Shown: positions 17,962 through 30,600 of the stretch, in pieces
Layout: each line of letters begins with the position of its first letter
Numbering within the stretch: position 1 is the stretch's first letter
Assembly (NCBI GenBank): GCA_947494205.1
Contig: CANLUH010000001.1
Span: forward strand, 62,001-126,000
Length of the DNA stretch: 64,000 nucleotides
Direction of reading: 5' to 3'
Source: an uncultured Flavobacteriaceae bacterium
GTDB lineage: Bacteria; Bacteroidota; Bacteroidia; Flavobacteriales; Flavobacteriaceae
The notes under the pieces: model-generated
What the model was told of the DNA's origin: nothing
The model's input: only the letters and a program-made list of their open reading frames with translations
The model's database searches: none
Position numbers and translations under genes: made by a program

Positions 17962-20900
17962 ATGAAACAGTACATAACAATACTAATGATTATTCTTTTT
18001 GCTAATACATTACAGGCTCAAAACAATAACTATTCCAAATTATGGAAAGAAGTAGAAGTTTTAGAGTTAGAAGGTTTACCAAAATCTGCTTTAGAGAAAG
18101 TAACAGTAATTGCTAAGCAAGCTAAAGCCGAAAATAATACGACACAGCATATAAAAACATTACTATATAAAAGTAAATACACTTTAATATTAGAGGAAGA
18201 TGCGCAATTAACAGTTATTAAAGATTTTAGAGCAGAAATTAATTCTAGCGAGATACCCGTTAAAAATGTATTAGAAAATCTATTAGCAAACTTATATTGG
18301 CAATATTACCAACAAAACCGTTATAAGTTTTACAACCGTACACAAACCAAAACAAAAGTAGATACCGAAGATTTTAGAACTTGGGATTTAAAAACCCTAT
18401 TTAACGAGATTCACCTTCATTTTTCTAATTCCTTAAAAAATGGTTTAATATTACAGCAAACCAAATTAGAGGGTTTTGATGAATTACTGGTAACACAAAA
18501 AGAATCGAAAATTTACAGACCAACATTATTTGACTTTTTAAGTCATAATGCGTTATCATTTTACAGTACTACAGAGCATCAAATTACAAAGCCCGCTTAT
18601 AAATTTGAAATAGATAACCCTAAGTTTTTAGCTGAAGCTGAAGTATTCTCGACATTAAACATTCGTACTAAAGATGTTACATCTCAAGAGTTAAATGCCA
18701 TTAAAATATATCAAGATTTAATTGCATTCCATTTAAAAGACAACACACCGTATGCACTAGCAGATGTAAATATTAAACGTTTAAATTACATATTACAACA
18801 TGCTATTTTTAATGATAAAGACACACTATATTTAGAAACCTTATATGCGGAGAGAGCGACTTACAAATCTCATGAGGTGTCTACTTTATATAGTTTTCAA
18901 ATTGCTGAAAAATATTATCAGCAAGGTTTAGAATACAATCCTAAAACAGCACCAAAACATCAATTAAAACAAAGAGATGCAGTAACAAGATGTAATACTG
19001 CTATTGAAGCATTCCCGAAAAGTAAAGGCGCCGAAAAATGTAAAATTTTAAAAGCGCGCATACAAAACCCAAGTTTAAACATTATAACCGAAGGCTTTTT
19101 ACCCATACAAACCAACGCTAAACTATTATTAAAGTATAGTAATTTAGATGGTCTTTTATTTCAAGCTTATAAAATTTCTGAAAAACAATATGAAGCCTAC
19201 AGAAAGCTATACAGATTAGAAGAACAACAAGAATTTATTACTAAACTAAATGCTGTAAAAGATTGGGAAGGCGCATTAAAAAACGAAGGCGATTACCAAA
19301 AACATGCTTTAGAAGTTCGTATTCCTAAGTTAGATAATGGGCGTTACATTATTACAGCTAAAACAAAAGCTATAGAAGCTAATTTCTTATCTACAGCTAC
19401 AATACAAGTGACTAATATTGCTACTGTAGAATACCAAGATGACGACTATAAATACTTTCAGTTTATAGATAGAAACACAGGAAAACCTATAGCTAATGCT
19501 CCAGTAGAGTTAACATATTATAAGCGTAGCGAAAAAGATCTGACAGAAAAGATTACTACTAATACATTAGGGAGTATACAAATAAAACATTCTATAAAAC
19601 ATAGGAATAATTTAAAAATTAAAATAACTAACAAAGATGATGTTGGCTATTTTGGAAACTATAACGTGTATAGAGGCTACAGGCATAATAGCAATACGAG
19701 AAAACCTTTTAAAAGCGGATTCATTTTTACAGACCGAAGCATCTATCGTCCAGGGCAAACTGTTTATTTTAAAGGTATTGTTATGGAAACTGAAAATGAA
19801 ACCTCTAAAATTTTAGCTAAAGAAAAAATAGCTGCAACACTTTATAACGCTAACGGAGAAATAGTAAAAACATTCGACTTAGTTACTAACGCTTTTGGTT
19901 CTATTTCTGAAACGTTTATACTACCAAACGACGGATTAACAGGGAACTTTAGTATTAGATTAAGTGGAAACAATGTAAGCGCATACCAATCGTTTAGCGT
20001 AGAAGAATATAAACGTCCTAAATTTGAAACCACCTTTAAACCCATTACCGAAACCATAAAAATAAACGATAGTGTTACAGTAAAAGGAGAAGCTATAGCC
20101 TTTGCTGGTAGTACTATCACAAATGCAAAGGTAGTTTATCGTGTAAAACGAAATGTACAATATCCCAATTGGTATTATTGGTATAATCGTTATGCATATA
20201 CTAGCGAAGCACAAGAAATTACAAAAGGAGAAACCTCTACAGATGCCAAAGGACATTACGAGATTACATTTAAGGCCATCCCAGACGAAAGTGTAGACAA
20301 AGCTAATTTACCCATTTTTAATTATGAAGTCTCTGCAGATGTTACCGACATTAATGGAGAAACCAGAAGCACTACAACTATAGTAAAAGTAGGTTATCAT
20401 GCCCTTACAGCAACTGTAAGTATTGATGCTAAATTAGATAAGGATAACAAGAAACAGGCATTAATTATAGATACTAAAAACTTAAATGGTGAGTTCGTTG
20501 CTGCAAAAGGAACTATAAAAGTATATAAATTGTTAGCTCCAGACTATGTATTAAGGCCAAGACCTTGGGCGGCTCCAGATTATTATAATTATTCTAAAAC
20601 TGAATTTAAAACCTTATTTCCGCATGATGCCTATAACGATGAAGACAATAGCAATAATTGGAAAAAAGGTACACTTGTTTTAGAAGACACCTTTAATACT
20701 GGTAAGTCTAAGATATTAGCTTTAGGTAATATGAAACGTTGGGAATCTGGCCAATATATTATAGCACTAGAAACCAAAGATAAATTTGGACAAATAGTTA
20801 CAGACCAAACCAAAACAACACTCTATAGTACTAACGATAAAACATTAGCAGACAAGCAACTCTTTAGTATAACAACAGATAAAGCCGCATACAAATTTGG

Positions 20901-23900
20901 AGATAATGCAGTTGTTACTTTAGCTTCTGCGGCAGAACATCTAGAAGTAACTGTTATTATAGAAAAAGACCAAAAAATTATAGACACTCGCGTTATTACT
21001 CTAAATAATAATAAAAAAACAATAACGTTACCTGTAGAAAAAGGAGACTTAGGTGGCTTTGCTATCACCTATAGTTTTTCGGCATTTAATAGCTTTCAAA
21101 ATGGCGTTGCTATTATAAATGTACCTTATCCTAAAACAGAATTAGATATAGAAACTAAAACCTTTAGAGATAAATTACAGCCAGGTACAGACGAAACATG
21201 GTCTTTTAAAATTAAAGGTTCAAAAGGCGAAAAAGCATCTGCCGAGTTATTAGCCAGTATGTACGATGCCTCTTTAGATGAATTTAAAACACACAATTGG
21301 AGTTTTAATCCTATAACGCATAATACCTATCGTCCATCATTTATTAAAAATGCACGATTAAGTTACTCTACTCAAAACTTTAGAACCAACCGTAGTAGAT
21401 ATAACTTACAATATGCACCAACTCAGCAATACGATACTTGGAATTGGTTTGGGTTTGATTTTAGGAACTTCCATTATGCTAGACAACAATATTTACGTTC
21501 TATACAAGCAAAAATACCTTCTTCGTATACAAGTTCTATTAAATCTGGTATAAAAAACGGATTCATTAAAGGAGTTGTTTACGATGAAAACAATCTTCCT
21601 ATGCCTGGAATAAATATCACACTAAAAGGAACTACTAATGGTACACAAACCGATTTTGATGGTGTTTTTACATTACAAGTTAAAGAAAGTGATATATTAA
21701 ATTTTTCTACTATTGGCTATAAAGCCTTAAATTTAAAAGTCTCTAAGGATAACTATTATATTATTAATTTAATTGTAGATAGTAGTAGTATAAATGAAGT
21801 AAATCTAGTAGCACGTAGAGATAGTTCTACTAAAAGAATGAAGAGTACTCCAGCTGCAATGAGTAATTTAGCTGATGAACAAGTTGAAGAACTTGAACTA
21901 GATATTACCGAAGATGAAGTGTTCTTAATTACTTCAGATGATAAAGAAACAAAAGCTTATCAAGAACTTAAAGAAAGCTCAGAAGATAATAACACAGAAC
22001 AAGAATCTTTCAATAATATTACCATTAGAAAAAACCTACAAGAAACCGCTTTTTTCTTTCCGCAATTACAAACCGATAAAGACGGTAATGTGAGTTTTAA
22101 TTTTACAACGCCCGAAGCATTAACCAAATGGAAACTACAATTGTTAGCGCATACTAAAACATTAGAAAGCACCACTAAAACCCTAGAAGCAGTAACACAA
22201 AAAGAATTAATGGTATTACCAAATGCACCTCGTTTTTTACGGGAAAGTGATAACATTAAAATAAGCACCAAAATTGCTAATTTGTCTAAAAAGCAATTAT
22301 CGGGACAAGCTATTTTACAACTATTCGATGCCATTTCAGGCAATGCAGTAGATACCAATTTTAATAATGCTAACAATAGAAAAGATTTTAGTGTAGATGC
22401 TAAAGGGAATACACAAGTTACTTGGAGTTTAGACGTACCAAGTAACGTACAAGCCATACAATATAAAATACTAGCTAAATCTGGCGATTATAGCGATGGC
22501 GAACAAAATGCTATGCCAGTATTAACCAATAGACTATTGGTTACCGAAACCTTACCCATGTGGATTAAAAGTAACGAAACTAAAACATTCACTTTAAATA
22601 AATTAAAAACCAATACCTCAACAACACTTAAAAACCATAAACTAACATTAGAAATTACAAGCAATCCTGCATGGTATGCTGTACAAGCACTACCCTATTT
22701 AATGGAATACCCTTACGATTGTAATGAGCAAACTTTTTCGCGTTATTATGCCAATGCGCTAGCAAGCCATATAGCAAATTCTAATCCGCGCATTCAAGAG
22801 GTTTTTAATCAATGGAAAAACACCGATGCCTTACTAAGCAACTTAGAAAAAAATCAAGAATTAAAATCGCTTTTAATACAAGAAACACCTTGGTTACGTG
22901 ATGCGCAAAGCGAAACAGAACAGAAAAAACGTATTGCACTGCTATTCGATTTAAATAAAATGAATAGCGAACTCTCTAGGGCGAAACGCAAATTGGAAGC
23001 CAATCAAATGGCATCTGGCGCTTGGTCTTGGTTCTCTAATAAACGAGAAAATAGATTTATTACACAACATATTATTACGGGGTTTGGACATTTAAAACAA
23101 CTTAAGGTTTCTCCTTCTAGCAATGGAACAGATCAAATGATTGAAAAAGCATTACGCTATCTAGATGCTGAATTTGTGCAAGAATACAAAGACATTAGAA
23201 AGTATAATAAAGATGTGGATTTAAGCCTAGATCATTTAAGCTATACTCAATTGCATTATTTATATATGCGAAGTTTTTTCAGTGATATAAAAACATCTAA
23301 AGAAGTCGATACGATTATAGCATATTATCAATCGCAAATTAAAAAATACTGGTTAAAACGTTCTCTATATTCTAAAGGCATGATGGCTTTAATTATGCAT
23401 CGTGCAGACGAAAAAATAGCTGCAAATAAAATTTTAAAATCGTTAAAAGAAAATAGTATTACTTCCGAAGAATTAGGCATGTATTGGAAAGCAAACACGA
23501 GTTCTTGGCATTGGTATCAAGCACCAATAGAAACACATGCTTTACTAATTGAAGCGTTTTCTGAAATTGAAAACGATACAGAAACCATAGATAATCTAAA
23601 AATATGGTTATTAAAAAATAAACAGACAAACCAATGGAAAACAACAAAAGCAACCACCGATGCTATTTATGCTTTACTATTACAAGGTAGCGATTGGTTA
23701 AGTGTTACCGACATAGTAGATGTTATAATTGGTGGGCAACCAATAGAACCTAGCAAGTTAGAAAACGTAAAAATTGAAGCAGGCACAGGCTATTATAAAA
23801 CCGCATGGAATGGTCCTGAAATTAAATCCGAACTAGCAGAAGTAACACTAACCAAAAAAGGAAAAGGGATTGCATGGGGAAGTCTATATTGGCAATATTT

Positions 23901-24357
23901 TGAAGATTTAGATAAAATTACTTCTGCTGAAACACCGCTTAAATTAAAGAAAAAACTCTTTAAAAAAACAAACGGAGATAAAGGTGAAGTTATTACAGAG
24001 ATAACAAAAAACACACCTTTAAAAGTGGGGGATTTGGTAAGAGTACGCATAGAATTAAGAAGCGACCGTGCTATGGAATTTGTTCATATGAAAGATATGC
24101 GCGCTGCAGGAATGGAACCTATAAATGTGCTTTCTAGATACAAGTATCAAGATGGTTTAGGGTATTACGAGAGTACAAAAGATGCTTCAACAAATTTCTT
24201 TTTCGATTATTTACCAAAAGGTGTTTATGTCTTTGAATACGATTTACGCGTTAATAATGCCGGCAATATGAGTAATGGTATTACAACGATACAGAGTATG
24301 TATGCCCCAGAATTTACTAGCCATAGTGAAGGGATTAGAGTTTCTGTTGGGGATTAG
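17962..24357 (+). CDS. Alpha-2-macroglobulin family protein, copy 1
   Basis: 2131 aa. Signal peptide 'MKQYITILMIILFANTLQAQ'. A helical N-terminal region (~25-370) is typical of Bacteroidota members. The MG2-type domain has 'FIFTDRSIYRPGQTVYFKG' near residue 590. A CarboxypepD_reg-like domain lies at ~1202-1265 ('NLPMPGINITLKGT'). The A2M core begins at 'NLQETAFFFPQLQTDKDGNV' (~1355). The thioester motif is C-N-E-Q with Cys1587 in 'YPYDCNEQTFSRYYANA', followed by an alpha/alpha toroid with 'GAWSWF' and 'YWKANTSSWHWYQAPIETHALL'. Bacterial A2Ms trap attacking proteases covalently in the periplasm or at the surface; this function is inferred. No penicillin-binding partner gene (pbpC) is adjacent. 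Confidence 0.92.
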   Translation: MKQYITILMIILFANTLQAQNNNYSKLWKEVEVLELEGLPKSALEKVTVIAKQAKAENNTTQHIKTLLYKSKYTLILEEDAQLTVIKDFRAEINSSEIPVKNVLENLLANLYWQYYQQNRYKFYNRTQTKTKVDTEDFRTWDLKTLFNEIHLHFSNSLKNGLILQQTKLEGFDELLVTQKESKIYRPTLFDFLSHNALSFYSTTEHQITKPAYKFEIDNPKFLAEAEVFSTLNIRTKDVTSQELNAIKIYQDLIAFHLKDNTPYALADVNIKRLNYILQHAIFNDKDTLYLETLYAERATYKSHEVSTLYSFQIAEKYYQQGLEYNPKTAPKHQLKQRDAVTRCNTAIEAFPKSKGAEKCKILKARIQNPSLNIITEGFLPIQTNAKLLLKYSNLDGLLFQAYKISEKQYEAYRKLYRLEEQQEFITKLNAVKDWEGALKNEGDYQKHALEVRIPKLDNGRYIITAKTKAIEANFLSTATIQVTNIATVEYQDDDYKYFQFIDRNTGKPIANAPVELTYYKRSEKDLTEKITTNTLGSIQIKHSIKHRNNLKIKITNKDDVGYFGNYNVYRGYRHNSNTRKPFKSGFIFTDRSIYRPGQTVYFKGIVMETENETSKILAKEKIAATLYNANGEIVKTFDLVTNAFGSISETFILPNDGLTGNFSIRLSGNNVSAYQSFSVEEYKRPKFETTFKPITETIKINDSVTVKGEAIAFAGSTITNAKVVYRVKRNVQYPNWYYWYNRYAYTSEAQEITKGETSTDAKGHYEITFKAIPDESVDKANLPIFNYEVSADVTDINGETRSTTTIVKVGYHALTATVSIDAKLDKDNKKQALIIDTKNLNGEFVAAKGTIKVYKLLAPDYVLRPRPWAAPDYYNYSKTEFKTLFPHDAYNDEDNSNNWKKGTLVLEDTFNTGKSKILALGNMKRWESGQYIIALETKDKFGQIVTDQTKTTLYSTNDKTLADKQLFSITTDKAAYKFGDNAVVTLASAAEHLEVTVIIEKDQKIIDTRVITLNNNKKTITLPVEKGDLGGFAITYSFSAFNSFQNGVAIINVPYPKTELDIETKTFRDKLQPGTDETWSFKIKGSKGEKASAELLASMYDASLDEFKTHNWSFNPITHNTYRPSFIKNARLSYSTQNFRTNRSRYNLQYAPTQQYDTWNWFGFDFRNFHYARQQYLRSIQAKIPSSYTSSIKSGIKNGFIKGVVYDENNLPMPGINITLKGTTNGTQTDFDGVFTLQVKESDILNFSTIGYKALNLKVSKDNYYIINLIVDSSSINEVNLVARRDSSTKRMKSTPAAMSNLADEQVEELELDITEDEVFLITSDDKETKAYQELKESSEDNNTEQESFNNITIRKNLQETAFFFPQLQTDKDGNVSFNFTTPEALTKWKLQLLAHTKTLESTTKTLEAVTQKELMVLPNAPRFLRESDNIKISTKIANLSKKQLSGQAILQLFDAISGNAVDTNFNNANNRKDFSVDAKGNTQVTWSLDVPSNVQAIQYKILAKSGDYSDGEQNAMPVLTNRLLVTETLPMWIKSNETKTFTLNKLKTNTSTTLKNHKLTLEITSNPAWYAVQALPYLMEYPYDCNEQTFSRYYANALASHIANSNPRIQEVFNQWKNTDALLSNLEKNQELKSLLIQETPWLRDAQSETEQKKRIALLFDLNKMNSELSRAKRKLEANQMASGAWSWFSNKRENRFITQHIITGFGHLKQLKVSPSSNGTDQMIEKALRYLDAEFVQEYKDIRKYNKDVDLSLDHLSYTQLHYLYMRSFFSDIKTSKEVDTIIAYYQSQIKKYWLKRSLYSKGMMALIMHRADEKIAANKILKSLKENSITSEELGMYWKANTSSWHWYQAPIETHALLIEAFSEIENDTETIDNLKIWLLKNKQTNQWKTTKATTDAIYALLLQGSDWLSVTDIVDVIIGGQPIEPSKLENVKIEAGTGYYKTAWNGPEIKSELAEVTLTKKGKGIAWGSLYWQYFEDLDKITSAETPLKLKKKLFKKTNGDKGEVITEITKNTPLKVGDLVRVRIELRSDRAMEFVHMKDMRAAGMEPINVLSRYKYQDGLGYYESTKDASTNFFFDYLPKGVYVFEYDLRVNNAGNMSNGITTIQSMYAPEFTSHSEGIRVSVGD

Positions 24358-24433
24358 CTGTTAGCTGTTAGCTGTTAGCTGTTAGCTGTTAGCTGTTAGC
24401 TGTTAGCTGTTAGCTGTTAGCTGTTAGCTGTTA
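24354..24433 (+). repeat. Heptamer microsatellite, TTAGCTG x 11
   Basis: Eleven uninterrupted copies of TTAGCTG plus a final TTA. The TAG stop codon of the first alpha-2-macroglobulin gene is inside the first unit, so copy number changes cannot alter the protein as long as that unit remains. Confidence 0.97.
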
Positions 24434-24550
24434 AAAGCTACAAAATTACAATCATAGTAGTACTCCTTCCTTAAAAAAAGGATCGTGACTTTTTTAGAAG
24501 AAAAATTGGATGGTTTTATGCAAAATAGCGAAGCTTATTTTAAATAAACA
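24434..24550. repeat. 3' flank of A2M copy 1, homologous to the flank of copy 2
   Basis: Shares with 31146-31260 an ordered series of blocks: AAGCTAC, ATAGTAGT, a CCTT(A6)AAGG-type hairpin, GAAGGAAAAAT-like, ATTGGATGGTTTT/ATCGGATGGTTTTT, AAAATAGCGAAGCT and TTTTAAATAAA. The rest up to the next gene (24551-24656) shows no gene. Confidence 0.75.
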
Positions 24551-24656
24551 CTAATGTAAACGAATCCTTTACTCATTGGAAAGCCTGTTATCCTAATTAG
24601 TAGTTTTATTATAATGCGTAATACGCTCTCTTTACAGAAGAATAAAACTAACGACC

Positions 24657-27600
24657 ATGAAAACCATCACAACGCTATTACTATTCTTATGCCTATGTAT
24701 TAGTAATGTACAGGCACAAGACAATACTAAACTTTGGGAAAAAGTTGAAATTTTAGAATTAAAAGGAGAGGTGAAAAAAGCCAATGCTTTAGTTACTAAA
24801 ATTTTCAAAAAAGAAAAACGTAACAATAATAGTAAAGCCATTATTAAAAGTTTTATTTATAAATCTAAATTCAACCTTATACTACTTGAAGATGGAGAAA
24901 ATCAATTTGTTGAAGACATATTAAATGAAATAGAAAGCAATTCATTTCCTACTAATGCTATTTTAGAAAGTATTTACGCCAATTTTTTAATCGATTTTTA
25001 CAATAAGAATAAGTACAAATTCAAGAATAGAACTCGCATAGAAGATAACAATAATGACATTTATACTTGGGATTTATATAGCCTTAAAGTCGAAATACAT
25101 AAACATCTTCAAAATTCAATTTCTAATCCAGATGGTTTAAAAGACATACAACTTAAAAACTATATTGAAATTTTAGAAGGCCAAACAAACACTTTAAAAT
25201 ACACCCCCACTTTATACGATTTTTTAGTTAATAATGCGATCTCTTTTTACCGAGGTTATATTGTTTCTAGAGGCAATACACAAAATGCAATAGAGAATGT
25301 TAATGACTACTTTAAAACTACTAATGAATTTATTGCTTTAAATATTAAAATAGAAGATAGCCTTTCAAAAACGTATGCTTTAAAATTATACCAAGATTTA
25401 GAACGTTTCCATCTAAAAAAAGAAAATTATTACCCTTTATTTAATACGTTAATAAATCGATTAACTTTTCTAAAAGGCAAAACAAAAGTAACAACTGAAC
25501 ATGAGTATTTTGAAAATGTTATAGAACAAACAATATTAAATTACAAATCTGAAGAAGCGATTTCTCATTTATACTTTTACTTAGCTAATTATTATTACCT
25601 GCGAACATTCAATTTAAAATATGTAACTTCAAAAGCAAAATCAACACTAAAAAACTATAGAAAACTCACCTATAAACTTTGTAATGCTACTATTTCTAAA
25701 TTCCCAAATTCAGAAAGTGCAATAAAATGTAAAAACTTAAATAAAAGTTTAGAAAGTCAATTTTTAAGCATAGAAACTAACAAAGTTACCTCTAGTTTAA
25801 AACCTGCTTTAGCAAAAATCACATACGCTAATGTAGATACAGTCCATTTATCTGCTTATAAAATACCTATAGATTTTCTAAATCAACTTAATAACTATTC
25901 AATTAACCGCGATTCAATTATATTACAAACTATAAAAACTAAAAAAACAGTATTTAATATAACGCATAAACTTGTTAATACAAAAGACTATTATAAACAT
26001 TCTGCTGAGGTTTTAATTCCTAAATTAGAATTAGGTAATTATTTAATAATAGTTTCCAATACTAAAAATATTATATCAAAAAAGGATTTCGCATACCAAA
26101 CAAGTGCCCGTTCTAATTTATTTGTAACAAGCGCTAACAAAAGCGATGTTAATGAATTTTTAGTAACGAATAGAGAAACAGGGTTTCCTATAGAAAAAGC
26201 TCGTATTACTATTTATTCTAAAGGTGATGATTATAAAATAATAAAAACAACAAATACCAATGGTTTTGCTAGAGAACTAAAATCTGAAGATTATTTAGGA
26301 AAGTTAGAAGCATTAGTAACCTATAAAAAAGATAGCTTATTTCTTAATAATGTCTATTTAGATGAATTTGATGAGGACGAGGATGAAGAATGGAATGCCT
26401 ATTCAAAGTTAGTTTTAGATAGAAACATTTATCGTCCTGGGCAAGACATCCATTTTAAAGGTTATATATATCAAGAAAAGGATGGTAAGCGAAGTGCTGT
26501 ACAGAATATATTTTGCAGTATTGTAATTTCAGATTCTAAAGGTAATGAGTTAAAAGAGTTTCGTTTAAAAACCAATACATTTGGAACAGTTAGCGGTAGT
26601 TACACATTGCCTAAAGATATCCTTACTGGAGAATTTAGTATAGAATTAGATGAAGATTATGATTACGAAGAAGACGAACACCCTTTTTGGGATAACGTAG
26701 ATGATTTTGAGTATGTAGAAAAAGACTTTTTTGTTGAAAACTATAAAAGACCAACGTTTGAAATACAATTCGATAAAATAACAGAAAACTATAGATTAGG
26801 AGATTCTGTTTTTGTTAAAGGAAAAGCTATTTCTTTTTTTAAAAGTAAGATAACCAATGCACAAGTAAAGTACTCTATTACAAGAACAAATGATTATAAG
26901 AAAAAAGCAATTATTTCTGGAGAAGTTAGTACTGATAGTTTAGGCATTTTCATCATCCCTTTTGTAATTGAGAATACTCATAAAGCAACACAAAAAATAA
27001 AATCTAATTACACCGTTAATGTAGATATAACAGATATAAATGGAGAAACAAGAACTTCAAAAAAAGAGATTACAATTGGCAATTACAACTTCAATCTTAA
27101 TGTACACATTCCTTATAACCCAACAAATAAAGACGGAACAACTATTGAATTGGTATCAAAAAACCTTAATGAAGGTTATGTAGAATCTAGTGGGGAATTA
27201 TTCATTTATAAAGTAGGTGAAAACTATTCTAGATTATTTAAAAGGCCATGGCAATCACCTGAATTTCAACTTGTACATAAAGACACCTTTTCGGCTTATT
27301 TTCCTAATTTAGAATACAGCCCATTAAATGATGAGAAAAAAGAGTTGGTCTATAAAACTACGTTTAAAACAAAAGATTCTTTAACACTAACATTAGATTC
27401 TAAACAATGGAAATCTGGAGGCTATGTAGTAGAAGGTTATGCTAAAGACAAATTAAATAGCACAACAAAAATAGACGAATATTTTAATTTTAAAAATATA
27501 GAAGAGGAAGATAAAAGCACTTTATTTAACTACGACATTCTAAATTATGATTTTAAAAAAGATGGTAAAGCCATTATAAAATTAACTACCGCTTTTAAAA

Positions 27601-30600
27601 ATGTCTATGTTAATGCTAGGATACATTATAAAAATAAAGAAATAGATACTAAAGCCTTTACCATAAATGGGGATTATATTTTAAACATTCCAATACCAGA
27701 AAAAAGCACAGGTACTTTAAGTGTATTTTTAACTAGCAATACATTAGGAGTTTTCGATTCAAAATCTTTTGATTTTAAGATAACAGAAAATAATGACACT
27801 TTTAAAATAGATACACAAACCTTTAGAAGTAAACTAGAACCAGGTTTAAAGGAAACTTGGAATTTTAAAATACAAGCTTTAGATAAAAATGTTGAAGTCT
27901 TAGCCTCTATGTACGATGAATCTTTAGATACTTTTTTTAAAGACAAAGGCTATGGCAATTATGAAGACGATGATTATACTTTAGATTGGAATTCTAAAAT
28001 AGAACCAGAAGATTATTACAGAAGTTATTATGGATATGACATTACAAATTTAAGTGAGAATCTAAATCATAACAAACGTGATAAAAATAAATTCGTCTAT
28101 ACAATAACTAAAAACAAATACCTTAAATTACATTATTTTGGTTTAAATTTTTCCTACTCAAAATATAGCAATAACAACTATTTAAAGCGTATAAAAAAGA
28201 AACGAAAACTTAAAGGAGAACTAAAGAAATTAGGTAATATTTCTGGTGTCGTTTCAGATGAAAACGGATTACCTATGCCAGGCGTTAGCATTCTAGTGGT
28301 AGGAACTAATAATGGAACACAAACAGATTTCGATGGGTTCTACTCTATAAATGCCAAAGGAGGAGATATACTACAATTTAGTTCTATTGGTTATAAAACA
28401 GAAGAAATTACCTATATGAGTTCAAACTCCATAAACTTAGGTTTAGAAGTTGATGTAACTGCAATAGATGAAGTTGTAATTACCGCATTAGGAGTTAAAA
28501 GAAGATCAGCCATTTCTTCATCTATACATGTTACTTATAATACTGTAGCCGATTTTAATAACGATGTTATAAGAAAATTAAAAGGTAAAGTATCTGGATT
28601 ACAAATTAGCGGTACTTATTCTTATGCTACCAAAATAATTTTAAGAGGGAATACAACTGTAAACAACAATAGTCAAGCTCTTATAATTGTAGATGGTATT
28701 ATTGTAGATAGCAATACATTTACAAGTTTAAACCCAAATAGTCTAGATACTGTGCAAGTTATTAAAGGTGCTAGTGGGGCTGCACTTTACGGAAATCAAG
28801 GAGCTAATGGTGTTGTTGTAATAACAACTAAATTTGGAAGTAAGGTTTTAGATACTGATGAAGGGAAAAAAATTGTAGATCTTACAGAAAAAGATATCAA
28901 TACCATAGAAGTTCGTAAAAACTTAAAAGAAACCGCTTTTTTCTATCCGCATTTAAAAACAAATAGTAACAACGAAGTGAATATTAAGTTTACTGCTCCA
29001 CAGGCATTAACGCGATGGAAATTTCAATTACTAGCACATACTAAAGCGTATAAATATGGTTACCTTAAATTAAATGCAATTACTCAAAAAAAGTTAGTAA
29101 TTACTCCTAATTTACCTCGTTTTTTAAGGGAGGGAGACACCATTACTATAACAGGAAAAATCACCAATTTATCCGAGGGCAAATTAAACGGAAATGCTTA
29201 TTTAGAATTATATAATGTAGAAACAAATAAAAAGATAGTTACATTAAATAATAGGCGTTTCAGTCTACAAAAACAAGCTAGCAAAGAGCTAAAATGGCAA
29301 GTTACTATACCAGAAAACGTTTCTAAACTTCGTTATAAAATGATAGCGAAAACTGAAGACTTCTCAGATGGAGAAGAAGGATATTTAGAGGTTTTAAAGC
29401 AGAAAATATTAGTAACAGAAACATTACCTCTTTATGTAAAAGGAAACACTAAAAAAGAATTTCAATTTAAAAAGTTAATAGAGCACAATTCATCGACACT
29501 ACAACACGATAAATTAACTATAGAATATTCTTCTAACCCCGTTTGGTTTACTTTTCAATCACTGCCTTATTTAATGGAATATCCTTATGATTGTGCAGAA
29601 CAAACCTTCTCTAAATATTATGCAAATGCTTTAGGGACTCATATACTAAATAGTAATCCTAAAATAAAAGCATATTTAAAAACTATTAATACAGATAGTG
29701 TTTTAAATACTAACAAAAAAAATAAAACAAGTACAGGAGAAGAAACACCTTTTAGAAAAGATATAAATGGAAAACTTGCATTCTTATTTGATGAAAACAA
29801 ATTAAAAGAGCAAGAAAATAATACGCTAATTAAATTGAAAGAATTACAATTAAGTAATGGTGCTTTTTCTTGGTTTAGCACTAATGGAAGTCCAAATACA
29901 TTTATTACGAATCATATTGTGGCCTCTTATGGGCATCTTAAAAAATTAGGGGTAACCTCAAAAAACCAATATCGCTTAGAAGCCATTACAAAAAAAGCAA
30001 TCGGGTATTTAGATCTTGAGTTTTCAAAAAGAATAAAAGCAAAAAATAGTATTGAAAATGTAAATATTATCCATTATTTATATGCCAGAAGTTTCTTTTT
30101 AGAAACGAATACGCTTGATGATAAACATGAAAAAACCATTTTTAAATATCTAGAAAAACTAGAAAAAAACTGGATTACTCAAGAGCTATATAATCAAGGT
30201 TTAATAGCATTAATATTTAATAGGTTTAATAAAACAAATAGTGCAAAAAAAGTAATTAAAGCATTAGACCAAAGCAGTATAACAAGCGAAACATTTGGTA
30301 TGTATTGGAAAGCAAATACAAGTTCAATATATTGGTATAAATCACCTATTGAAACACAAGCCCTACTTATTGAAGCTTTTGCTGAAATAAATAATGATAA
30401 AAAGCGTATTGATAATATGAAACTTTGGTTACTTAACCAAAAACAAACGAACAACTGGAAAACAACAAAAGCAACAACAGAAGCCGTTTACGCATTAATG
30501 TTACAAGGAAGCGATTGGATTACAATAAAGCAGAATTCTAAGATTAAAATAGGTAGTGATACTATTAAAAATAATCCTTTAGGACATCATTCAATTGTTT

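Noticed and set aside
21960-22457. 165-aa open frame on the minus strand inside A2M copy 1
   Set aside because: Lies wholly inside the conserved A2M core; Cys/Leu-rich shadow translation.
24354-24433. Heptamer array considered as a CRISPR-like or telomere-like repeat
   Set aside because: Pure tandem 7-mer with no spacers; ordinary microsatellite.
27674-27946. 90-aa minus-strand frame inside A2M copy 2
   Set aside because: Antisense shadow of a conserved plus-strand region.
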